Shown here: positions 41,934 to 48,256 of the stretch, piece by piece
How the letters are laid out: every line of letters starts with the position of its first letter
Numbering within the stretch: position 1 is the stretch's first letter
Assembly (NCBI GenBank): GCA_964433555.1
Contig: CAYSRG010000018.1
Location: forward strand, 1-48,256
Reading direction: 5' to 3'
From: Stramentimicrobium sp964433555
GTDB taxonomy: Bacteria; Atribacterota; Phoenicimicrobiia; Phoenicimicrobiales; Stramentimicrobiaceae
Length of the DNA: 48,256 bases
Made by a program: the position numbers and the translations under genes
The notes under the pieces: model-generated
The model's input: only the letters and a program-made list of their open reading frames with translations
The model's database searches: none
What the model was told of the DNA's origin: nothing

Positions 41934-43496
41934 ATGCTATTTAGAAAAAAATATACTAATGATTGGATTGCTATTTTGGATTTTGGCTCACAATACACCC
42001 AGCTAATTGCCAGAAGGATAAGAGAATTAAATATTTATACTGAAATCTTTCCTTATAATATTGATTTTTTAGAATTAGAAAAGAATAATCCGAAAGGTAT
42101 TATTTTATCAGGAGGACCTGATAGTGTTGTAAATAAAAAGGCTCCTAATATTGAACAAAAAATATTTTCTTTAAATGTACCTATATTAGGAATTTGTTAT
42201 GGAATGCAACTTTTAGTGAAGATGATGGGAGGTAAAGTTTCCAAATCTAAAAATTCTGAATATGGAAATACCCTTATTAGTATTTTATCAAAAGGGGAAA
42301 GTAGTATATTTTACAACTTACCAGATAAAATAAATACCTGGATGAGTCATAACGATATAATTAAAACAATCCCTTCCGAATTTAAAATTAGCGCAATCAG
42401 CCAGTCAAACAATATTGCTGCTTTGCACGCTGAGAAGAAGAAATTATATGGTGTTCAATTTCATCCAGAAGTAACTCATACTGAATATGGTAATGATATT
42501 ATATATAACTTTACACGACGTATATGTCATTGTTCTCCCGAATGGACTAATGATGCTTTTATTGAAGATACTATTCATAATATAAAGCAAGAGGTTGGAG
42601 ATGGTAATGTTGTGGCAGGTGTAAGTGGAGGAATTGACTCCCTTGTTGCTGCACTGTTAACTTATAAAGCTATTGGAAATCAGCTGCATTGTATATTTAT
42701 TAATACTGGGCTGATGAGAAAAAATGAAGAAGAAGAAATTAAACAGGTTTTTAAAGAGAATATTAAAATCAATTTGAATATCTATGATTATGCTCAAAGT
42801 TTTATTAAATCTTTAAATGGAATTGTGGATCCCGAAGAGAAAAGAAGAACTATTGGAAATCTTTTTATAAAAATATTTGAGGAAAAAGCTAAAAAAATAG
42901 GAAAAGTAACCCATCTTTTACAGGGGACACTCTACCCTGATGTAATTGAAAGCTCGCCTATTTTAGGTCCATCTGTAAAGATAAAATCGCATCACAATGT
43001 TGGTGGTTTACCAGAAAATATGGATTTAAAACTACTAGAACCATTAAGAAATTTGTTTAAAGACGAGGTTCGAAGAATTGGGAAAATTTTAGGAATACCA
43101 GAAAAAATAATCTGGAGACAACCCTTCCCTGGTCCTGGTCTGGCAATAAGAGTAATTGGGGAAGTTAATTATGAGAAATTATCTATTTTAAGAGAAGCAG
43201 ATTATATTATAAGAAAAGAAATACATAAAGAAGGATGGCATAAAAAGCTGTGGCAATACTTTGGAATACTGCTTCCTGTAAAATCAGTTGGAGTTATGGG
43301 TGATTTGAGAACCTATGAGTATACAGTAGTCTTAAGAATTGTCTCCAGCAATGACGGGATGACTGCTGATTGGGCTGAAATACCTTATGAACTTTTAGCA
43401 AAAATTTCTAGTAAAATTATCAATCAAGTACATGGTATTAATCGAGTTCTTTTTGATATTAGCTCAAAACCTCCCGCTACCATTGAATGGGAATAA
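41934..43496 (+). CDS. guaA: GMP synthase (glutamine-hydrolysing)
   Basis: GuaA aminates XMP to GMP. The 520-residue protein has a class I glutamine amidotransferase domain with the nucleophile Cys88 in GICYGMQLL and the His-Glu pair in FHPEVTHTE. The ATP pyrophosphatase domain follows, with AGVSGGIDSLVAALL, and the C-terminal dimerisation domain has RQPFPGPGLAIRVIGEV and ends KPPATIEWE. Complete length. It heads the purine-branch block of this window. Confidence 0.97.
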   Translation: MLFRKKYTNDWIAILDFGSQYTQLIARRIRELNIYTEIFPYNIDFLELEKNNPKGIILSGGPDSVVNKKAPNIEQKIFSLNVPILGICYGMQLLVKMMGGKVSKSKNSEYGNTLISILSKGESSIFYNLPDKINTWMSHNDIIKTIPSEFKISAISQSNNIAALHAEKKKLYGVQFHPEVTHTEYGNDIIYNFTRRICHCSPEWTNDAFIEDTIHNIKQEVGDGNVVAGVSGGIDSLVAALLTYKAIGNQLHCIFINTGLMRKNEEEEIKQVFKENIKINLNIYDYAQSFIKSLNGIVDPEEKRRTIGNLFIKIFEEKAKKIGKVTHLLQGTLYPDVIESSPILGPSVKIKSHHNVGGLPENMDLKLLEPLRNLFKDEVRRIGKILGIPEKIIWRQPFPGPGLAIRVIGEVNYEKLSILREADYIIRKEIHKEGWHKKLWQYFGILLPVKSVGVMGDLRTYEYTVVLRIVSSNDGMTADWAEIPYELLAKISSKIINQVHGINRVLFDISSKPPATIEWE

Positions 43497-43660
43497 ATAA
43501 AGTGCTTTTTTATCCTAAAATTATATATAACATAGAGATTTTATATAATAAATATTAAAAATATAATATTTTCCATAATATAACTTTTAACTATTAATTA
43601 TTATATTTATGTTTATTTAATTAAGATTAAAAATATTTTTTAAGAAAGGTAACTAAAATC

Positions 43661-44941
43661 ATGTCAACATTGATTATAGTTGGAACACAATGGGGAGATG
43701 AGGGAAAAGGAAAGATTACTGATTTATTAGCTGAAAATTATGATATCATAGCACGCTATCAAGGTGGAAGTAATGCCGGACATACTGTAGTACTAGATAA
43801 AGATACATTTATTTTTCACCTTTTACCATCAGGCATTTTGCATAAAGACAAAATTTGTTTAATTGGCAACGGTGTTGTTTTAGATCCAGAAGTTTTGTTT
43901 CAAGAAATTGATAATTTGCAGCAACATGATATAGATATTGCCAAAAGATTATTCATTGATTATAAAGCACATATTATTTTTCCATATCATAAAATTATTG
44001 ATGAAGCAATAGAAGAAAATACAGAAAGTCGCAAAATAGGTACTACTAAAAGAGGTATTGGACCTGCCTATGTAGATAAATTATCTCGCATTGGACTAAG
44101 GATTTGTGATTTAATTCAATCAGAAAGCCTGACCGATAAATTAGATTTTGTATTAAAACAAAAAAGTGATTATTTATTAAAATATTTTGGAATTAAACTT
44201 TCTAAAAAACTAATAGGAAGTATGAAAGAAAAATATATACAATACGGTAAACTATTGGAACCTTTTGTTATTGATGGCTCTCTTTTTCTTGATGAACAAA
44301 TAAAGAAAAATAAGAATATTATTTTTGAAGGTGCACAAGGGACCATGCTGGATGTAGATCATGGTACATACCCCTATGTAACTTCATCTAATCCTGTTGC
44401 TGGTAATGCTTGCATTGGTTGTGGTATTAGTCCAATTTATGTTGATAAAGTTATTGGTATTGCCAAAGCATATACTACCAGAGTAGGCGAAGGTCCATTT
44501 CCTACAGAGTTAAAGGGCTCTCTGGAACAGAAAATAAGGGAGTATGGACATGAATATGGTGCTACAACAGGGCGTCCAAGAAGATGTGGTTGGTTTGATG
44601 CAGTAGTGGTTAAATATGCCAATAGAATAAATGGGATTAAGGAAATTGTTTTAACAAAATTAGATGTTCTTAGCTCATTTAAAAAAATAAAGATATGTAG
44701 AGAATACCAAATTAGAGATGAATTATATTTTTATTTCCCTGGTAACAGTGAATTAATTCCATTTATTAAACCAGTATATGAAGAAGTAGATGGATGGGAA
44801 AAGGATATTAGCAATATAAAAAATTATCAGAACTTGCCTGAAAAAGCAAAAGAATATGTTCAAAGAATTGAGCAGATTACTGAATCTACAATCTCAGTTA
44901 TTTCTGTTGGTCCTAAAAGAATACAGACTATCTTTAGGTAA
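43661..44941 (+). CDS. purA: Adenylosuccinate synthetase
   Basis: PurA joins IMP and aspartate with GTP to form adenylosuccinate. The 426-residue protein has the N-terminal VGTQWGDEGKGK (catalytic Asp13), GGSNAGHTVVLD with the catalytic histidine, KIGTTKRGIGPAYVDK and FEGAQGTMLDVDHGTYPYVT. GPKRIQTI closes the protein. GAAAGG lies upstream of the ATG. A 164-base AT-rich gap separates it from guaA, so it may have its own promoter. Confidence 0.97.
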   Translation: MSTLIIVGTQWGDEGKGKITDLLAENYDIIARYQGGSNAGHTVVLDKDTFIFHLLPSGILHKDKICLIGNGVVLDPEVLFQEIDNLQQHDIDIAKRLFIDYKAHIIFPYHKIIDEAIEENTESRKIGTTKRGIGPAYVDKLSRIGLRICDLIQSESLTDKLDFVLKQKSDYLLKYFGIKLSKKLIGSMKEKYIQYGKLLEPFVIDGSLFLDEQIKKNKNIIFEGAQGTMLDVDHGTYPYVTSSNPVAGNACIGCGISPIYVDKVIGIAKAYTTRVGEGPFPTELKGSLEQKIREYGHEYGATTGRPRRCGWFDAVVVKYANRINGIKEIVLTKLDVLSSFKKIKICREYQIRDELYFYFPGNSELIPFIKPVYEEVDGWEKDISNIKNYQNLPEKAKEYVQRIEQITESTISVISVGPKRIQTIFR

Positions 44942-45008
44942 CCATCTATTTTTTTAAATATGTAAGTAATAAATAATTTTAAAATATTAATCAATAGGAG
45001 TATAAAAA

Positions 45009-46304
45009 TTGATTAAACGTTATTCAATGGAGCCTATGAGGTCATTGTGGGATGAAAAGAATAAATATGATATCTGGTTAAAGGTTGAATTATCAGTTTG
45101 TGAAGCTCGAAAAGTTTTAGGACTTTTAGATGATAATACCTTCAGCTTAATCAGGAAAAGAGCCATTTATTCTATTGATAGAATTAATGAATTGGAAAAA
45201 CTATTAAAGCATGATGTATTATCTTTTACTACCAGTGTTGGTGAAAATTTAGGTGAATATTCAAGATATTTTCATCAGGGATTAACCTCTTCAGATATTT
45301 TAGATACTTCTTTAGGTATATTTTTAAAGAACTCTTCCAATATTCTTATTAAAGATATAATTCAGATCATAGATAAGTTGAAAGAATTAGCATTTAAACA
45401 TAAAAATACCATTATGATTGGTCGTACTCATGGAGTCCATGCAGAACCTATTACCTTAGGACTTAAATTTAGTTTATGGTATTCTGAAATGAGGAGAAAC
45501 TTAAAAAGAATGAAAATGACCAAGGAGGAAGTCAGCTATGGTAAAATATCTGGAGCTGTAGGAACATTTGCCCATATCGAACCAGAGGTAGAGGAGATTG
45601 TTTGTAAAAAATTAGGTTTAAGATTAGCAAAGATTTCCAGTCAAATACTACAAAGGGATCGTTATGCTCATTTTGTATGTGTCCTGGCGATTATTGCAAG
45701 TTCTATTGAGAAATTTGCAACTGAAATTAGAAGTCTGCAAAGGACAGAGATATTGGAATTAGAAGAAGGTTTTTTTAATCACCAAAAGGGATCTTCAGCT
45801 ATGCCACATAAAAAAAATCCAGTTATATGTGAAAGAATATGTGGGCTTTCGAGAATCCTAAGGGGTTATGCTCTATCTGCTCTTGAAAATAATAATCTAT
45901 GGAATGAGCGTGATATTTCAAATTCTTCAGTGGAAAGAGTTATTTTACCTGATAGCACCATGCTTTTAGATTATATATTACAAAAGTTCTTGTTTGTATT
46001 AAATAATCTTAAAATTAATGAGATTAATATGCAAAAAAATTTAGATCTAACCGGTGGACTTATTTTTTCGCAAATTATTATGATTAAATTAACTCAGAAA
46101 GGATTATCAAGAGAAAAAGCGTATGAAATTGTGCAAGGCCTTGCTCTTGAATCATGGGATAATAATGAAAGTTTTAAAGAAAAAATCTTAGAAAACAATG
46201 TAATCAATCAATATTTAACAAAAGATGAAATAAAGTCCTGTTTTGATGTTAAATATTTTACCAGAAATATAGATTTTATATACCATAGATTATATGAAAA
46301 ATAA
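45009..46304 (+). CDS. purB: Adenylosuccinate lyase
   Basis: PurB releases fumarate from adenylosuccinate to give AMP and also acts on SAICAR. The 431-residue protein starts from TTG (MIKRYSMEPMRSLWDEKNKY) after ATAGGAG. It has FHQGLTSSDILDTS, GRTHGVHAEPITLG with a catalytic histidine, and the superfamily signature GSSAMPHKKNP. Together with purA it completes IMP to AMP. Confidence 0.97.
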   Translation: MIKRYSMEPMRSLWDEKNKYDIWLKVELSVCEARKVLGLLDDNTFSLIRKRAIYSIDRINELEKLLKHDVLSFTTSVGENLGEYSRYFHQGLTSSDILDTSLGIFLKNSSNILIKDIIQIIDKLKELAFKHKNTIMIGRTHGVHAEPITLGLKFSLWYSEMRRNLKRMKMTKEEVSYGKISGAVGTFAHIEPEVEEIVCKKLGLRLAKISSQILQRDRYAHFVCVLAIIASSIEKFATEIRSLQRTEILELEEGFFNHQKGSSAMPHKKNPVICERICGLSRILRGYALSALENNNLWNERDISNSSVERVILPDSTMLLDYILQKFLFVLNNLKINEINMQKNLDLTGGLIFSQIIMIKLTQKGLSREKAYEIVQGLALESWDNNESFKEKILENNVINQYLTKDEIKSCFDVKYFTRNIDFIYHRLYEK

Positions 46305-46349
46305 TTTATTCTATTTTAAAAATATTAATATTTTGGAGGTATCTATAAG

Positions 46350-47258
46350 ATGAAGGCAGATAAAATATGGATGGATGGTAAATTTATAGATTGGAGTAAG
46401 GCAAAGGTACATGTACTAACACATGCTTTACATTATGGAAGTGGTGTTTTTGAAGGAATTAGGGCCTATAAAACAGAACAGGGAACAGCAATTTTTAGAT
46501 TAAAAGAGCATATAGACCGATTATTTAATTCCGCTAAAATATTAAAATTAGAACTTTCTTATTCCAAAGAAGAAATCTCTCAAGCAATAAAGGAAACTGT
46601 ACGTGTAAATAGATTAGAAAGTTGCTATATTAGACCATTGATATATAGAGGATATCGAAAACTAGGATTAAATCCTTTTAGTTGTCCAGTTCAATTTATG
46701 ATCGCTGCCTGGGAATGGGGTGCTTATTTAGGGGAAGAGGCTTTGGCTAAAGGTATTAAAGCCATAATATCATCCTGGCAAAGAAGCCATATCAATTCTA
46801 CTTCTGCTAAGGCCAAACTATGTGCTAATTACATTAATTCGATTTTTGCCAATATGGAGGCAACTGAATTAGGAGTAGATGAAGCAATACTTTTAGATAG
46901 TAATGGATATGTAGCTGAAGGTCCTGGTGAAAATATTTTTTGGATTAAAGATGGAATTATTTTTACGCCACCATTAACATCTGTTTTAGATGGTATTACC
47001 AGAAATACTGTTATGACTATTGCACGCGATATGGGTTATGAAGTTAGAGAAGAGTTAGTAGCTCGCGATGTTTTATATATTGCAGATGAAGCTTTCTTCG
47101 TTGGTTCTGCAGCTGAATTAACACCAATTCGAGAAATTGATCGTTATATTCTTGGTTCTGGAGATAGAGGTCCTATCAGCAAAAAAATTCAGGAAAAACT
47201 ATTTAATGTGTTTAAAGGAAAAGAGAGAAAATATTTGCAATGGCTCGATTTTATATAA
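46350..47258 (+). CDS. ilvE: Branched-chain amino acid aminotransferase
   Basis: IlvE moves amino groups between glutamate and the branched-chain 2-oxo acids. The 302-residue fold-type IV PLP enzyme begins MKADKIWMDGKFIDWSKAKV and has HALHYGSGVFEGIRAYKT and STSAKAKLCANYINSIFANM, whose second lysine is the PLP site. EAILLDSNGYVAEGPGENIF and EAFFVGSAAELTPIREID follow. TTTGGAGG precedes the ATG. It could serve synthesis or breakdown of Leu, Ile and Val. A nearly 1-kb gene-free tail follows. Confidence 0.94.
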   Translation: MKADKIWMDGKFIDWSKAKVHVLTHALHYGSGVFEGIRAYKTEQGTAIFRLKEHIDRLFNSAKILKLELSYSKEEISQAIKETVRVNRLESCYIRPLIYRGYRKLGLNPFSCPVQFMIAAWEWGAYLGEEALAKGIKAIISSWQRSHINSTSAKAKLCANYINSIFANMEATELGVDEAILLDSNGYVAEGPGENIFWIKDGIIFTPPLTSVLDGITRNTVMTIARDMGYEVREELVARDVLYIADEAFFVGSAAELTPIREIDRYILGSGDRGPISKKIQEKLFNVFKGKERKYLQWLDFI

Positions 47259-47259
47259 T

Positions 47260-47700
47260 AATTTTCAATAGTAAAGAAACCCTTTTATGAGCATGTTACC
47301 GAACAGAATAAAAATATTTCTCCTTCTTCAACTTTATATCTATAGCCGTAACTGTTTTAAAATGAAGTCTGAAAGAAAAATTTTATCAGCCTTGAAGCAG
47401 AGGAACCTGAATCAGTATACGATTGGCTAAGGTAGAAAAATTAAAAAATTACTTGTTGATATTTTGAATATATTGCATTAGTCATAAAATTTATGAATTT
47501 TTAATCATGATGAAACTAAACATTTCTCAATTGTTACTGTGATACTGACATTAATAAAAACCTTCTTAGCTCGGTTTTTCAAAATAATAGACCATGACCA
47601 GATGATGAATTGGTTATGCTGCTGGTTCTGAAGAAATCTTTACTGTGATGTCAATACTTTTGATACCTTGTAGATCAAATCTAAATTAACTACACTAAAA
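47260..47700 (+). pseudogene. Possible frameshifted coding relic, identity unknown
   Basis: No intact frame exists, but protein-like segments follow each other in order on the plus strand in shifting frames. 47373-47432 reads with FISLEAEEPESVYDWL, 47423-47464 overlaps it as LAKVEKLKNYLLIF, and 47497-47628 gives a 44-codon frame with NHDETKHFSIVTVILTLIKT, then FLARFFKIIDHDQMMNWL. The succession suggests a decayed gene with several indels and stops. I do not recognise the family, and chance open stretches cannot be excluded. Confidence 0.35.
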
Positions 47701-48060
47701 ACTAGTATAGAAAAGTAATTAGGTTATCAGGATTCTGTAATGGAAATAAAGAAACAAATTGATTAGAAAAGAAAATACATAGTAGCCAATCTTAATTAAA
47801 CTAAAGCTTTTCAATGTGATTTACTTATAAGACTAATTTTACTTTCACCAATATTAGGATTTTTTAAATTGAGAAAATATTTCCCAGGGATAAGGAATGT
47901 AAAATACTCTTCAAATAAATGCTATTTATAATTATTCTATATAACTCTATGTCTGTAATTGAAAAAAGGTTGGAGAGATTGAAAAGATTATTTAATTAAT
48001 ACAATAAATAATATTAAGATATATAATTATGAATGTTTATTTCAAATAATTATCAGGAAC

Positions 48061-48087
48061 TTATCAATACTCCTGTGTATTTGATAA
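48061..48087. repeat. Hairpin in the gene-free tail
   Basis: TTATCAATAC at 48061-48070 pairs with GTATTTGATAA at 48077-48087 with one bulged base and a six-base loop. It lies 32 bases before the terminator-like hairpin at 48119, so the two may belong to one structured leader or small RNA. Confidence 0.4.
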
Positions 48088-48118
48088 TGTGTTGTTTCTT
48101 AAAGAAAATTTATTTCAG

Positions 48119-48175
48119 TCCAGGATGAATATAAATTCTTAATTTGTATCAAGCTATATAGCCCTGGATTTTTTA
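48119..48175 (+). terminator. Terminator-like hairpin near the window end
   Basis: TCCAGG at 48119-48124 pairs with CCTGGA at 48163-48168, and seven T residues follow. The loop is long (38 bases). There is no gene immediately upstream on the plus strand, so it would terminate a noncoding transcript, a leader or read-through from ilvE. Confidence 0.5.
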
Positions 48176-48256
48176 ATAATTCAGAGAGCATTTTATTACT
48201 CTTATACTCCTCCCCTTTAACAAAAGGATGATTTTAAGTTAGAATAAGCTCATAAT

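Larger units (their letters stand above)
47701..48256. other. AT-rich gene-free stretch at window end
   Basis: After the coding relic no plus- or minus-strand frame longer than about 30 codons stands out. The stretch contains the two hairpins described at 48061 and 48119 and a short minus-strand frame from 48191 to 48099. I see no tRNA, repeat array, or insertion sequence ends in it. Sequence beyond the window is needed to tell whether it is the upstream region of the next gene. Confidence 0.5.

Noticed and set aside
48040..48180. T-box leader near the window end
   Set aside because: No T-box sequence or specifier-loop landmarks are present, only hairpins.
1..48256. CRISPR arrays, insertion sequences, prophage genes, tRNA or rRNA genes
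   Set aside because: No regular direct repeats with spacers, no transposase or phage-like proteins, and no tRNA or rRNA landmark sequences were seen by eye.

Overview
The window is a gene-dense, strongly AT-rich bacterial chromosome segment made almost entirely of housekeeping genes. It opens with the last codons of tuf and runs through an S10-spc-alpha ribosomal supercluster, then an ECF transporter module, truA, rplM-rpsI, cdaA-cdaR-glmM, glmS, acpS-alr-tsaE-tsaB-tsaD and groES-groEL. The low GC, the frequent GTG and TTG starts, the adk-map-infA arrangement, the CdaA/CdaR-GlmM block, a glmS ribozyme, a perfect CIRCE operator and a tandem glycine riboswitch all point to an anaerobe of Firmicutes type. 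A deep-branching relative with Firmicutes-like operons, such as an Atribacterota member, is equally possible. No rRNA or tRNA gene is present to settle this.

Region by region. 1-15725: tuf (end), rpsJ, rplC-D-W-B, rpsS, rplV, rpsC, rplP, rpmC, rpsQ, rplN-X-E, rpsN, rpsH, rplF-R, rpsE, rplO, secY, adk, map, infA, rpmJ, rpsM-K-D, rpoA, rplQ, all on the plus strand; rpmD (L30) is missing from its usual place between rpsE and rplO. 15839-19107: ecfA1-ecfA2-ecfT-truA. 19143-20175: a consensus promoter, rplM-rpsI and a terminator. 20201-23788: cdaA-cdaR-glmM. 23789-24247: a 459-base leader holding an extended -10 promoter, a glmS ribozyme and a terminator-like hairpin, followed by glmS. 26165-30001: acpS, alr, tsaE, tsaB, tsaD. 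30101-32204: CIRCE-controlled groESL, closed by a strong hairpin shared with the convergent minus-strand cluster.

32341-41711 is one minus-strand block for amino-acid breakdown: promoter, tandem glycine riboswitch with terminator, then fhs, gcvH, gcvPA, gcvPB, gcvT, agcS (Na+/alanine-glycine symporter) and ald (alanine dehydrogenase). Together these genes import glycine and alanine, strip ammonium from them, and could recover ATP from the glycine-derived C1 unit through formate-tetrahydrofolate ligase. 41829-46304 carries guaA, purA and purB on the plus strand, the branch enzymes from IMP to GMP and AMP, followed by ilvE.

47259-48256 has no intact gene. Its first half reads as a frameshifted coding relic. 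Its end holds two hairpins, the second terminator-like, which overlap a short minus-strand reading frame. I found no CRISPR array, insertion sequence, phage gene or obviously new multi-gene system. The observations most worth a second look are regulatory: the hairpin between the glmS ribozyme and glmS, the composition of the glycine regulon, and the structured gene-free tail.
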